Shown here: one piece after another, positions 1-12,405 of the stretch | Layout of the letters: every line of letters begins with the position of its first letter | Numbering within the stretch: the stretch's first letter is position 1 | Assembly: GCA_022496805.1 (NCBI GenBank) | Contig: CM040085.1 | Span: 27,185,811 to 27,249,810 of the forward strand | Reading direction: 5' to 3' | DNA length: 64,000 nt | DNA from: Pohlia nutans | Taxonomy: Eukaryota > Streptophyta > Bryopsida > Bryales > Mniaceae | Notes under the pieces: generated by a model | What the model was told of the DNA's origin: nothing | Database searches by the model: none | The model's input: the letters and a program-made list of their open reading frames with translations, nothing else | Made by a program: the position numbers and the translations under genes

Positions 1-2
1 GT

Positions 3-42
3 GAACAATTCATGTGCTGACTAGTCGGCACATGAATTGTTC
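3..42. repeat. Perfect 15-bp hairpin
   Basis: Bases 3-17 and 28-42 are exact inverted copies around a 10-base loop (TGACTAGTCG). It lies outside any coding exon I can place. It may be the end of a small inverted-repeat element or a structured 3' region of the neighbouring minus-strand gene; nothing decides between these. Confidence 0.6.
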
Positions 43-604
43 GCCAACAGAAAATAAACCATTGCGAAAAAGAACTCTTGTACCAGCCACAACTAGATCC
101 AGTTGTTGCAACGAATGATACAGGTAGTCAGGACATAAAGTAGACTGAGCTTTATGAAACAAAGATTCAAAAATGTAACCCAGACAGATGAAGCTGCCAG
201 AGCTTAGATATTAAGCTTCTCTCAAAATTGAAATCCCATCCTAATATCATAGAAACCAATTCACACGTCGACAGCCTTGATGGTACTCCTCTCTGCACAG
301 TTCAATAAAACTGTATCAGAATATGAAGCTAGGAGGTCCACAGAGCCTGATCTATTCCTGAAAAATACACAGTGACGTGCACCATGAACTCAATCCTACT
401 TTGGAGATGCATAATTGCCCAACTCCCAGTGGCGGAACAATTGACACTTAAAAACACTCATGCAAAGTAGATAGCCACTACAACAAAAGAAACATACATC
501 CACAAGAAGTACTCATTCAGGGTTGACGATCTCTCTAAAATAACAAGTTTTTGTAGTTTACTCGGAGAAAATAACTGTCCAGACGATAAGGATAACTCTG
601 AAAT
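43..604. other. 3' flank of EF-1-beta, no gene seen
   Basis: No convincing reading frame. It lies downstream of the minus-strand EF-1-beta gene and probably holds its 3' UTR, and possibly a tiny last exon, because a good splice donor overlaps the end of the last recognisable exon. Confidence 0.4.
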
Positions 605-2947
605 CTAGAGATTAGGGCACTTACAGATCTTGTTGAAGGCAACAATATCGCAGCTCTGAATGTACTCGTTGTTTGGCTCAGATGTCAGGTGGTCCTCAAT
701 CAGGTTGTCGATACTGACCAAGTCGTCCACGATGGTCATCATGATCGACAGCTTCTTGATACCAGCAACAACAGTCACCAGCTTGGCTGCAACCACATCA
801 GAGATCCAATTACAAAAGGGTTATAAGAAGTGTATGTAATCCTCCTGAAACCCCTAACCAAATATAGAAGCCATGTAGGCACATGAATTGTAACAAATCT
901 TACAAGCTCCCCAGTGCAGACCCTCCATCTCGACAGCGCGGACGCACTCCTCCAACTTCGCCATGTCCGTCTCATCATCCCAAGGCTTGACGTCCATCAC
1001 GATAGATGACTTTCCAACTGAAAAGGACAAGTATTATTCAGTCATTAGCATTTGTATGAACGGAATCATAACTCGCATGATGCACACACCATCACCCAAT
1101 CATGAAAGGAGAAAGCCGAAATGGATGCGGAAATGAAAGGCAGAAATGAAAGGCAGAAATTAGTCGAGGAAGAGAAAGCCATAATGGATGCCACTTACCA
1201 ACTTTAGGCTTGGGGGCCTTCTTCTTCTCAGCCTCACGCTTCTCAGCGGCGGCTTTCTCTTCCTCGGTTTCGTCGCCGAAGAGGTCAAGGTCATCATCAT
1301 CCTCATCCTGCACGAAGTTACATGTAAAATATGAAGTTACAAATTACACCAGCACTCTAGCTATAAAAACTACTCCAGCACTTGAAATTGTCGAAGAAGA
1401 ATAACCCAGAAAATTCAAAGCCCTCACACACTATTCACAAATAGCAAAGCAATTCAATTCTACAAATAAATGGTTGCAGACAACATACATCGGCTGGCGG
1501 AGTGACAGCCTTGGTTTCAACCGGCGCCGGCTCGGCAGCCTTGGGGGCTGCGGCAGGGGCAGCACCGCTCTCGATGTGTACTCCAACTCCTGGTGCAGCG
1601 AACCTGAAGAAAACAAAATCAAACAGAAACTTAGCGCCTCGATCAACAATTCATATGTTATTGGAGACAAACAAACAAGGCATACAAATTTAACGATGTC
1701 AAGTAATGAAGCGCTCAGTGGAAGAAGAAGTCGTTTTGATGATTTGCCCACAGTGCTCCATGGAGCACTTCGCAAAAGCCTCACAGCGTTCACATCACAG
1801 CGCAGACCAAACAAGAATGTGACAAGATGGGGTCCCTGTTTAATACAGACTAAGGTGGAGCTCCGACAGGCTTTCCGGGTCTGTGAAGCAGTGATATGCC
1901 CATGTGAGCCCATCCGTTTGTAAAGAGTAACTAACGAGGTAGAGGAATTACATCCCAGCCTCTACTCTTTATCTTCACATGACTCAAAAACAAAGCGACA
2001 TACTGCTCTAATTTTTCTCTAGCTACAGGAAATACACCCGTGAACAAGAGAAATCTGTTAAGTACAATGAGAAATAGTTATGGTCTCCGGAACCCTAAAG
2101 AGAGGGAGTTCAGATGCATACTGTGGCCCGGCCAAAGCTGAGATGTGCTTGAACCACCTTGCGGCGTTCACGTACTCAGCGGGCACGCTCTCCAAAGCGA
2201 CAAACACGGCAAGGTCATCCCTGGAGGCCTGGTACCTGAACACACAAACGCTGAAACATCAATACCAGTCCTACTATTTTAGGCTATCAAAAGCTAAATT
2301 GCACCAGACTTTACTCCTCGGTGATAGTTCCTTACAAAATTTGGGTGTGAAAAATCAATGATTGTAGCCAGATATTCAACGTAGAAATAATGAATGGAGC
2401 CAGATTACTTTTTGCATCTCTTTGATGCATACTTTGATTGTCGCCAGATTAATGGAATATTGTTGTTGAACTTTGAATACCAGTTCAATGAGCATAAAAG
2501 CGAAGACCAAAATCATTCAATGTTACTTATCTGGTCCAATGTATTGTAATTTTTGTATTAGAGTTCCAACTATTAACCAATTTTGTTCATGTATTGCGTA
2601 ATTGCTTCTTACTAATACAATTGTCTCCATTCAAATGCACTCTTTGAAAATTTCAGGTCGCCATAGTATGACACGAGTCTAACTAAACTCAGACCAATAA
2701 AGATAGCTAATTTAATCCCAAAAAATCACAAAGCCGCCACAACAGCACACTGCGGTTTAAAGATATTGTAGCATGTGGGCATTTTCTAAAAACCAAAAAG
2801 AGGCCCTGCCCTCAATAACCTAGATCAGAAAAGAAAAGAGTTGGTGCCAAGCGACACTTACCCTGAGATGTAGCTGTGAGAAGCAAGGTACTGGTCGAGC
2901 TTCTTCAAGCCCTCCGGGGTGGACAGGTTTTCGAATGAGACGCCCAT
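605..2947 (-). CDS. Translation elongation factor 1-beta (eEF1B guanine-exchange subunit)
   Basis: It is the guanine nucleotide exchange factor that recharges eEF1A with GTP in the cytosol during translation elongation. Six exons fit GT-AG borders and phase: 2947-2862, 2235-2122, 1603-1489, 1307-1199, 1017-904 and 786-605. The N-terminus ([20 protein letters not shown]) is the GST-C-like domain typical of plant EF-1-beta. A short Ala/Pro linker follows, then the acidic stretch [18 protein letters not shown], and the C-terminal EF1_GNE exchange domain ([31 protein letters not shown]). The start is the only ATG giving the conserved N-terminus. The ~188-codon frame ends KICKCPNL, but a strong donor (T|GTAAGT) lies right after ATC, so the true protein may end in a further tiny exon. 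The GTATGC donor of exon 2 was chosen because it restores phase. Function is certain; the last residues are not. Confidence 0.93.
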
Positions 2948-3621
2948 TGTGAATGAAGCTTGGGAGAGATGGAAACGAAGGGCGGAGACGACGATGGTTG
3001 CAAGAGGAGCGAGAGGAGAGAAATAACCCTGAGGCGGCTCAGCACCTTGAAATACTTGGTTTTAGGGTTTCGGGTTGGTGGGACGCGTTCACACGGGCGG
3101 AGAGGATTTTCGGCATATTTTCTACCACACTGACTGATAGCAGTGAAAGACGTTGGTCAACGAAGACGGACCCACAGAAGAATCTGAGGTGGACCCAGGT
3201 GGAGCTCACCTAAAGGCCACGCCAGCCGGGTCTCTCATCCTCCCAAACACTCACAAGGGAACGAAGAGGCCATCGCATGCAAGTGAGGAGAACATGCCCC
3301 CAGTGCGCAACAGCAAAGCAAATGCAACAACAAAAACATCAACAACAGCAACAGTGAGGAAGCAATGCAGGAAACAACACCTCAAAAGCTCAAGGCCCAT
3401 CAACCTAAGCAGTGAGGACTGAGAGGAGCACAGACACTCATAGGTAAGGGAGCCTCCCCTCCCCTGCCTAGGGTTTGCCTAATTTTTTTTGCACTCTTGC
3501 GTGATGGAGACGCATGATGCATCACTTCTGTGAAGAATTCTGTGCAAGGGTACATAATTGAATTTCGAGCTATTTGGGAATGTGGCCTCGGAATTTTTTC
3601 TGAGTGCTCAGGGGTTCGGGG
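2948..3621. promoter_or_regulatory. Shared bidirectional promoter and 5' leaders
   Basis: Only 674 bp separate the start codons of the divergent EF-1-beta (minus) and F-box/kelch (plus) genes, so both promoters and leaders must lie here. Bases about 3310-3390 are rich in CAA and AAC triplets on the plus strand, as in unstructured plant leaders. No clear TATA box was seen. Confidence 0.55.
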
Positions 3622-5893
3622 ATGGTGATGCTGGGGTTCAGTGAAGCGGGAGGGTCGGAGGGAGCAAGTTCGAGTTCCGAGATGTCGAAGTTGTTGAATA
3701 ATAAGAATTCCGGCGTCGGGGAAGACGGCGAAGACTGTATAATTCCCGGATTGCCAAACGACTTGGCGTGCCTGTGCCTGGCATGCCTGCCCTTGTATCA
3801 GCACAGTTCCGTAAAGGCGGTCTGCAAAGCCTGGAACGTGGTGTTCTCGGGGACGGCGTTGTTCGAAGTGCGGAAGCGGTGGAATAAATGCGAAGAGATC
3901 ATGTGTCTGTTCCGCGACGATCCGTCCATCACGCAAGGGGAGCTTTTCGATCCCCGCTCGCAATTGTGGAGCCTCCTCCCCCCCATGCCCTCGGAGATGT
4001 TCACGTACGGGCTCACTAATTTCGAGTGCGTTTCCCTGGGGAATTCGCTTCTCGTCATCGGAGGCTCTTTGTATGACGCCAGGAGTTTCCCCATGGATCG
4101 GCCGCTACCGTCCTCCGCCGTTTACCGGTACGATCCCGTGAACTGTAAATGGGACCGGCTTGCAGATATGCGCACTCCGCGCGGCAGCTTCGCCTGTGGC
4201 GTTTGGGACGACGCCGTGTTTGTTGCAGGCGGGGGTTCACGGCACGCGCAATTCGCTGCCGGGGGATCTCGCCTCTCGTCTGTGGAGAGGTATGGCTTGG
4301 CAGCCGATCGGTGGTCTGCATTGGAGAACTTGCATAGCATTCGAGCTGGCTGTGTAGGGTTTGTTCTTGGTGATGAGTTCTGGGTCATGGGCGGGTATGG
4401 AGGCTCCAGGACCATTGCGGGCATCCTGCCGGTGGACGAGTATTATGCTGATGGTGAGATTATGGACTTGAAAACTGGTGAATGGCGCATGTTGAAGCCC
4501 ATGTGGGAAGAAGGCGAGCGCAGGAGGTTGGGCAAGGTCGCCGTTCTTAGCAATTCCAAGGGCGAGCCTGACAGCGTTTTCATGTTGGACGGCTCTGCCA
4601 TTTTCAGGTCGGTACCTCGATCTTGAATCAGTTGCTGAAATTCAAATATTTTTTTGTCTACTAATTCAAACATCAGCACTACTCATGGAAAAGGCATTTT
4701 CGGTTGCCATTTATCTGATAATAGCCAAAAAAACACAACATTGGTGCCTACTATGCATTCAGGGATCTGCTGTTTTCTTGTACAGATTACTTGCAAACTT
4801 AGGTCAGAAGGGCAAAATGTGAGTTGCACATACAGATGCTCGAGTTTGTAGTTGTTTTATTTCCTCATGCCACAAGTCCTTTTACTCTTTGAGAAAGTTG
4901 GAGAATCTTACAATTGGATTACAATTTAAGCAACCTGGATATGGAAGCACACAACCTTTGAAAGTAATAAATAGAATTTGGGTTTAAAAAATTTGCAAGG
5001 ACGATTAGTGTTAGCAAGTGTATCAGTTTAGGGGTGGTGAAAATGCTTGCTACGTTAATAAGACCAAGAACTTACTTACACCGTTGAGTTCAAAATACTA
5101 ATCTAACATCTTGTAGATCACAATTCTCATTATTGTACTAGGTAAAATCTGCGTATTTGTAAGATTGTTTGCATGGTTGCTTTTAGATCTTAAATGCCAT
5201 ATTAAAACCTCAAATTCTAATGGTAGTATCAGAATCTCAAGAACTTTACACTCAAACCTTTGTATAATCACCTCTAAAATGACATTCTAGAATATCTTGC
5301 ACACTTGCCACACTATCATGGACTATAGCACACTTGTCATACATTCAAACTATGTCATAAGGAAGGAGTTTATGGTGGTAAACCATAAATAAATGAGCTT
5401 TGGAAAGGAGGTTTGAGTGTATACACCAACACCATAAATGAGCTTTGGAAATTGTTTGTTATGGTACAGAGACTATGGTTGCACATGCAGATGCTCGAGT
5501 TTGTGATTAAGATAGGTTGCAATTACATCAATTTTTTTCCCAACTTAATGATGTTTTGCTTTTGAGTAAAATTTTGAGGCTAAATTCTTGGATGGCAGAT
5601 ATGATATCGCGGTCAACCGGTGGATCAGAGAAGCACAACTACCAGGAACAGTGCTGGCAGAGGCATCATGCCGACTGGTTCCACTGGGAAGAGAGTTGTA
5701 TGTGATTCCTGGAGGCCCGGTGCTGGACTTTGGGGATGCAAAACGGACACCGAAGAAGAAGAGAGGATCGATAGTGTTTCAAGTATACGACCCGCACACT
5801 CGCGGTTGGCGGTTCGTGATGACTCGACCTCTGCTGGCCAAACATGCCAGGCACAACGTTTCCTGGGGAGCTGTGTGTACATTGAGGTTGTGA
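3622..5893 (+). CDS. F-box/kelch-repeat protein
   Basis: Likely a substrate adaptor of an SCF (SKP1-cullin-F-box) ubiquitin ligase. Two exons, 3622-4607 and 5599-5893, join as AG|A (TTC AG + A TAT GAT) and give 426 residues. The N-terminal F-box (LPNDLACLCLACLPLYQHSS...VCKAWN) follows an acidic Ser-rich leader. Kelch repeats follow, with the paired glycines and Trp/Tyr positions of blades (LLVIGGSLYD, VFVAGGGSRH, FWVMGGYGGS, VFMLDGSAIF). Exon 2 carries the last blade (RYDIAVNRW, LYVIPGG). The layout matches the plant F-box/kelch group that includes At1g14330 and At5g60570. I chose the ATG at 3622; upstream codons in frame lack an ATG. Exon 1 is clearly GC-richer than its surroundings. The 991-bp intron carries a small MITE. 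Confidence 0.9.
4823..5502. repeat. Direct repeats flanking ~620 bp in the kelch intron
   Basis: The stretch GTTGCACATRCAGATGCTCG plus the following AGTTTGT occurs at about 4823-4849 and again at about 5475-5502. It may mark an old local duplication or insertion inside the intron. The unit AAATGAGCTTTGGAAA also occurs twice within it (5391, 5436). Confidence 0.5.
5249..5419. mobile_element. 171-bp TA-flanked MITE (Emigrant/mariner-like)
   Basis: The ends CACTCAAACC (5249-5258) and GGTTTGAGTG (5410-5419) are perfect inverted repeats, with TA directly outside both. TA target duplication is the hallmark of Tc1/mariner/pogo elements. The interior resembles 16171-16294. No coding capacity. Confidence 0.65.
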
Positions 5894-8227
5894 GCCCTAG
5901 GACCCAACCCAGGCAGGCTTGGGGATTTCCAGGTTTGGTGATGTTGCAGAACCATGCAATTTCATTGGTATCCTCCCTTATTGTTTCTAAAAACAAAAGG
6001 TTGTACCTATTGGTTTTGTACAGTGTACAATGCATTTGGATCCTTCCTATTCAGGAGATTACATTGTTTTAGATCTCTGTACAGTTGTATGTCATGTAGG
6101 GGTGCTCCAAGACTTGTGGGCATGCTGTGCACAATTCTTAAAAGACAGTCACTATCACCCTCAATTTCTGGGAGGATGAGCTTCACATTCTTTGTAAATT
6201 GTTGAGATCCTGAATGACAAGATGTATGGATCGAAGGCCAAGATATATTTGTTTGGGTTTATTCATTTATGCAGTTTACTGAGAGAATATGGTGATTAGA
6301 ATCTCTATGTAGGATTAGAGGTCAGCAGAAACAAAGCTCAAAATATTGGCGCTTCCGTGCGTCCTACTTCATAAACAGGTTTATATCTGATAGCTACATT
6401 GTTTGTTAGAAGGTTTTATCTTTTAACCGACCAAGGATTCATGGTTTTATAATGAAAAAATCATTTGATCATACTGTGAAAAATATAATTCAGATGGGAC
6501 CAAATTTTACATCATTGGAATTAGCAAAGAATATTGCATGAGTTGGTAAAATGAAATAAATTTGAACAAAAAGAAGTCCACATAGGATCTACCGCACCCA
6601 ATCATCAAGGTTGGCATCTCATGTTGAATAATTAAAAAAATTGGAAAATTTCTTTTCAAGAAATGCCAAATTTTGAGAATATTCTTTAGGTTATCGTTTT
6701 CACCATACAAAGTAATTGTTTTCCGAATAAAAAACTTCCTAAACAATTGGGCTTCTCTTCTTATTGCTGACCCGGACAACCAACTATGGTATTCAAAACT
6801 ACAAGGAACATGAAGCCCAATTTGGGCTTCTTAGTCTTTAGAGGTTAAGAGCCGGTCTTCACAAATCCTAGGTGCGAATGGATCCTTATTATCATCCAAA
6901 ATGTGTCACTAAAATAGCAAATCATACAAGAAATAAACTTGTTTTTGGTTAACCCTGGAAAACCAACCACCGTATTTTTGGTTGATGGATGTTTTCAAAC
7001 TTGTGTCAATTACAATTCAAAAGTATGATGTTTTTTAGGGAAGTAATTCAAGGAGGTTATTTTACTTTGCTATGGTCAGATTTAATGTTACCAAAATGTA
7101 TACTTTAGAAGAACTGTCAAATTTGCCTACATCGACTTTCAGTTCAACAGAAAAATGAGTTCATTGATTTGGACAATTGAAAATTTTCAAAATCCAAAAT
7201 TCAAATTTTACAACTTTTATTCATACACCAACCCCAAAATATTCCTCAATGGATCTTTGCAAATTTTCAAAAACACTCAATCCTTTAGAGGTTAATTATT
7301 AAATGTTGTACTTGGTTTACCTACAGGTAAGGGTCATAATCAGGTCACTTACGTTAAACAGTGCAAGCGAATCATGAGTAAAAGATGATAAGGGAACCAA
7401 TCGATTCTTTGACTAAATTGAAAATAATACTAGAATCTTGGTCAACCCTCGAATGCTTTGTCATCCATTCAAAATGTTTTGAAAAAATAGCTTTAGAACC
7501 ATGATCAACGTCTGTTCTGGAAGATTTGGAACCAAAAAGGTTCAACAACCGAGCTAAAATCAGAAAATATACAGTGAACACGGTCGGTACAATAAACTTC
7601 ACTCATAAAGAAGGAAAAGTTGAGGCGAGTGTCCATCACACCCTTGCTTCCATCAATGTGAAAGCACTTTGCCAAACATCAAGTTTGTAAAGGGTGTTAG
7701 TATTTCATGAAAATGGGTATATTGTTTAGAAAAAAAGACCTTAATCACAGAGTCGCAAGGACGCTTGCTTTTTTGAGCGGTCTTCAGTATCTTGTTTCTA
7801 GAAGAGCATCTGGATTGTGATCCTTCCACATGTGGTCTTGTTAATATTTGTCTTGTAAGGTCAGAATTTTGTATGGTACAAGTGTATCGAATGGGTGGTT
7901 ATTGTTCTACGTCGGTCTCATTGGAGTCTCTAGTTTCCATCTCCAACTCTGTGGGTCCACTTTGCTGCAAAGATTCAATATTGAGCTAGGTCATCACAAG
8001 TACAACTGCAAAATTCAAAACCAAAACTGCTGGACCTAAAATAACTGAGCTCGTCCCTTTCCTGTGACAAGTTACTAAATCAGAAAGACATGGCAATACA
8101 CACAAGACGACAACTTTTAATAGTTTTACAATGGGGGATAGTAAGCAATTGAAATAGGTGGCAATCTAATGAATGTTTTACCTTGGGAATATTCCAAAGG
8201 ATCATATGTTTCTCCATCTCAGAAAGG
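5894..8227. other. Intergenic: kelch 3' UTR, one MITE, no gene
   Basis: The first few hundred bases are probably the kelch 3' UTR. A TTAA-flanked MITE covers 6427-6844. Beyond that only AT-rich sequence is seen. A 76-codon minus-strand frame at 7372-7602 has no family features and is not called. Confidence 0.5.
6427..6844. mobile_element. TTAA-flanked MITE (CCCCTAAA superfamily)
   Basis: TTAA sits directly outside both ends (6423-6426 and 6845-6848). The termini are decayed forms of CCCCTAAAGGACCAAG. The interior (GACCAAGGATTCATGG; GTGAAAAATATAATTCAGA) is shared with 10248-10447, 29215-29374 and 41190-41413, so these form one sequence family. Confidence 0.65.
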
Positions 8228-8350
8228 TTATGTTACCTGTGACCACAGTATAATAACTAAATGAATTTTAGAATATTGCAATATATATAGTGGAGCCACA
8301 GAGCTTTGGAAGTGAAGACATGGCAACCGCCGAGTTTTAGCAGCACTAAC

Positions 8351-11300
8351 CTTGTGTTTGATAGTCGTGTTACTGACACCTAAAAGCCCCTGCCTCTCCT
8401 GGGCAGACTTATTGGCGGCTGTCAAAGCGGCCTCCTTGAGCTTCTGTGAATTGTACAGATATACGCCAAAAATTGCTGCTCGTGCACAGAACAAAGGATC
8501 AGCAATAGATTCTCTGAATTTCACAAATTGTTATTAGACAGAACTATGTAAGTCAAAAGATCCAAAGTGAACCTCTGAAAATCCAGTGGATTATACATAA
8601 CCATAGCTAAGTGTATGTGCAATAAGCCGTAACAAGGAAGCCTTTCAACTAATTCACAAGTTCATGTCCCCAGAACGTTGCTAAAGCGCTTATGGTCACT
8701 GGTCTATAAAGTTCTCTGTAGTCAATAGTCACTCACCGATCACATAACCAAAGATGTTGATCATTGTGAGTTTTGTATCCGCAAACAGGTACACAGAGAC
8801 GAGCACCACTACCCAGTCCTTGATTACTCCGGCAACGCGTATGGTGAGAGCACTCGTGTGTGAGATCACCAAAAACACCGACACGTTCAAAGCAAACGTG
8901 CAAAGAGCATTGAGAGTCATAATGACTGGATCGAAGTGCCATTGCATTGCTGCATCCATCTTGGGCTTCTCCAAGACTAGCCATGGTACGAAGAGGCAAA
9001 CGGCACTGCATTGTAAGACCAATTCAATATTAGCGAACACCGACAATACTATGGAAGTCAGTCGTCTAAGCACATGGAAGACAAATGGCATATTTAACCA
9101 GAAATTGACTATATGCATGATATTTTATACTCCCTCCGTCCCATAATAGATGATGCTTTTGAAAAAAAATAAAAAATGTAAGCAAACTAGAATGATTCCA
9201 TCAAATCTTTAAATACAGTACGTTTCTATTTCGAAGTAGTTGTCTATTGAAGTGGTATCATACTGCACATGGTATGTGTGGCATGTGGCATGTTCTCTGA
9301 TGCAACGAACATATGCTAGCATTGATTTTAGCTAGCTCATATGTTGTTTGTGATCCACACAAGCAAAAACAAGCTTCACAGACAAAGAACACTTCCTGTG
9401 CACTTGTCTTGTGATTTTGCTTTGATAGAATCTGTAAAACAACTTCAAATTGAATAAAGATTTGCATCAATTGATTTGGGACAATTATTTTTCTCAAAAG
9501 CATTATCTATTATGAGACGGAGGGAGTAGTTTGAAAACCAAGACGGATGGAGGTCTGAATAATCACCAACCTGCAGGGGCTCACATAATACATCATACTT
9601 ATAGGGTCCAGCTTCAGTCCTTTCCTCTTTAGAAGGAGTTCAATGAAAATCAAGCGAAATGCCTCGCCCACTACTCCTCCCATCATGTATACAACCCCAA
9701 TCCAGTTAAAGTTGACTTCTCCATATGAAGCGATCAGGACACCCCCACTTATCACCGACATGGTGCCCATCATCTTCAAGCTCAGCTCTTCCAAGCCAAA
9801 TGATGCCCCAAGGAGAAACACGGCCACTGGCACTGTACAGAAACACGTTTCCATCTATGATCAATAGTGTAACTTCGGGTCAATGTTTCCATAGACATGA
9901 GCTCACATAATACATCATAGTTATAGGGTTCATTTTCGCAAATCTACAGAGGAACAGTGTGTGCAGTGTTGATTGTACCTAGGGCAAGATGAACTTACTG
10001 ATGGCTTTCAGCATCTGGGCGAATGACACGGAGATATACAAGTAGGAAGTGTTGCCGAGCCATAGCGTCAAAGCAAATGTTGCTCCAATGGGAAGTACAG
10101 AAGATACGTAACTGTACATCCAGCCCCAGATACAATTCACAACTGTTATAACCACGAACATCAAAACGATTTCACCACATTTCTTTGATTCAATTTCTTC
10201 AAGGTTTACACACCGGAGTGGTGCAAGTTAACCCCTGAATAGTTTAACCTCTCAAAGACCAAGGATTCAATATGACCAATTCAATTGATCATATTGTGAA
10301 AAATCAATAATTCAGACAGGGCCAAACTCCACCAGAATCAGTGAAGAACATTGCATGTGTTGGTAAAAAATGAAACAAAAATGGACAACAGAAAGTCCTA
10401 CTCAAAAGTACTAAAAAAACATGAGGCCCAATTTAGGCTTCTCAGGTTCACATCAAGCACTGCACCTCATAGCTCAGCATAACCCAGTTATGACATTTAT
10501 AAAAAATCCGCTAAGTAAGAAAATTTCAGCCACTCTAATATCCTGCATTATAATGTGTTTCCTGCATTATAATGTGTTGACCACAAAAACTACCTCCAAA
10601 ACTTGGAAAAGGTCTGTAGGGATCAGTAAGGCTCACAGGTCATAGGTCATGCCCTGCTTCAGCTTCACCCACTGGTGTCATACCACACCACGCAATTCTG
10701 TCAGCTACTGTTTCTGCAAATACTATGCTCTGAATGATAATAATTTTTGATAATCCACTCAAGTGACTGAAAACAAAAAGCAAAGGCACCATGAAAAAAA
10801 ATTCAACCCATACCTCGAACACTCTGACCACCAGAAAACAGAGCAACGTCGAAAACACCATGTGCAGGAGCGTCAGGCCAACAGGGTAAGGGAAGTTGAA
10901 TTTACTGTCCGACAGCACCCACTACACAATGAATTTAGGTCAGGACACAGACAAGAAACCCCATTCAAGAACCATTAGGGTTTGCAAAGAAACGCAATCA
11001 GTGACAGAATTTCGATGCATTGAAAAAAATGCGGCTCATCCTCAAAAGTCGATGCTGATCACAATCAAAAAAAACTGTGAATGCACACACACCGATAGTG
11101 TATGGTTTTAAAAAAACACTCAAAATTGCCGATTCTTGTGATCATGAAAGGCAGAATTCATCGACTCAATGCACGTTAAAGGCCATTGACCAAGTCACAG
11201 CTAGCACAGGAGAAAGATGAGCATCGCAAGAAAGAACACAAAGAAAGAGAAGAGAAGAGAAGAGAGGCACTGACCTTGTTGAAGAAAATTTGGCCGCTGG

Positions 11301-11391
11301 AGAGCAAAATGTAGACGAGGAGATAGGCATACATGAGCAAGAGCTGCGTTTTGTTGCCTGTCGTTGCTGCTGCAACAATCTCCTCCGCCAT
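8351..11391 (-). CDS. TPT/NST-family sugar-phosphate or nucleotide-sugar translocator
   Basis: A multipass membrane antiporter of the plant triose-phosphate-translocator-like family (near At1g48230 / At3g17430), probably in Golgi or other endomembranes; the substrate cannot be read from sequence. Seven exons keep phase: 11391-11275, 10921-10814, 10671-10637 (only 35 nt), 10111-9999, 9832-9571, 9005-8737 and 8475-8351. Landmarks in order: [107 protein letters not shown]; then a cytosolic tail ([16 protein letters not shown]). That is about ten membrane segments. A donor (AAG|GTTAGT) ends exon 7 in phase 0 after 343 codons. Read through, the frame stops at 8228 and gives 382 residues, so the C-terminus is unsettled. 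The transposase-free intron MITE (9129-9526) is spliced out. Confidence 0.9.
9129..9526. mobile_element. Stowaway-like MITE in transporter intron
   Basis: The two ends (9129-9161 and 9494-9526) are inverted repeats of about 33 bp with two mismatches. They start CTCCCTCCGTC and are flanked by TA on both sides. The CTCCCTCC terminus and TA target are those of plant Stowaway (mariner-related) MITEs. It shares interior sequence, inverted, with 26973-27393. Confidence 0.85.
10243..10447. mobile_element. Partial CCCCTAAA-superfamily MITE in transporter intron
   Basis: It starts TTTAACCTCTCAAAGACCAA and shares interior sequence with 6427-6844 and 41190-41413. The distal end (AATTTAGGCTTCTCAGG) lacks the terminal TTAA, so it is truncated. 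A second TTAACCCC lies just upstream at 10228. Confidence 0.5.
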
Positions 11392-11808
11392 GTTCGGAAT
11401 TTTATTTTTTTGGCTGTGGAGGTTTGCCCGCTCTGGCTGGTACCGCCACCAGCAACTACCCTCCTACGGAAATAAAATTTGTCTTTTGGAAACAAACTTC
11501 GGGTCCGAGGAAGCCTGCGAGGCGAGGCGATGAAAAGGTGGCTGCAAAACTTGTGTGCAATACTCGTCGTGTCCCCGTTCCAGCGAGCCTTCTCCTGCCA
11601 GTGTGAACATTGCACGTTTTTCCTGCCATTGAAAACACGGCTCGCTTCTCCTGCTAGTGTGAACATGGTTCATTTTATTAGTATATTTTTACCGGCTTGA
11701 CAGACCCGTGCTGGATACCGGCCCTTAGAGCATCTCCACTCGCACGGGGTAATTTCATCACACTAAAACTTCATCACTGATAATGGATACTATTGTGTGC
11801 AATACTAA

Positions 11809-12323
11809 GGGCCGATTTACACTTAGAGGCCGGGCCAATTCCCCTTGAGGCCGATTGCATGAAATTTCAGCCCCTTTTGGGTTAGAGGCCAGCCTCAACT
11901 ACCATATGTAAAGATTATAACGAGGGTCAATTCTCTCATATGTAAAGGCCTTGGGGCCAAGAAGCCAAGCCGATTCAATAAATGTAGCAAATTTCAACCC
12001 CTCTCTCCTTTTTCAAAAGAGCCGTTTAAATTTCCACATTATTCAACGAATTTAGTTCGTTGAAGAAAATCATATTTTATATAAAAAAGGTTTTTTTTTA
12101 CTGAAATTTGACATTGGCCCTTCATTTTTGGTGCACCCAATTCAACGAGCTTGGGCCGTGTCATACCATGCGTTTTTTAAGTAAAAAATTCATATCGCCA
12201 AATCGGCCTAGGCTTTAGGTGTAAAGGGGTTGGGGCTGATTTCAGCCTTTTGACCAATCACAAGTGAGGATTTCAAGCCTCTTACACAACGAATTGGCCC
12301 GGCTTCTCAGTGTAAAGCGGCCT
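11809..12323. mobile_element. 515-bp Tourist/Harbinger-like MITE
   Basis: Inverted ends of about 33 bp begin GGGCCGATTTACACTTAGAG (left) and, inverted, GGCCGCTTTACACTGAGAAG (right). TAA lies directly outside both ends (11806-11808, 12324-12326), the 3-bp target typical of PIF/Harbinger elements. No coding capacity. Confidence 0.75.
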
Positions 12324-12405
12324 TAAGTGCAAGGACACACTGATTTCAATACTTTGGAATTTACTAAGGCTGAAATTTTTACTATGTGATGCTAATTGCC
12401 AGTAA

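Noticed and set aside
1431..1923. 149- to 160-codon frames on both strands over EF-1-beta intron 3
   Set aside because: They lie across an exon/intron border of EF-1-beta and show no protein family features; chance frames.
3400..3963. 187-codon minus frame opposite the kelch gene start
   Set aside because: Antisense shadow of a GC-rich exon; the plus-strand F-box/kelch reading is clear.
7372..7602. 76-codon hydrophobic minus frame
   Set aside because: No neighbours, no motif, AT-rich context; expected by chance.
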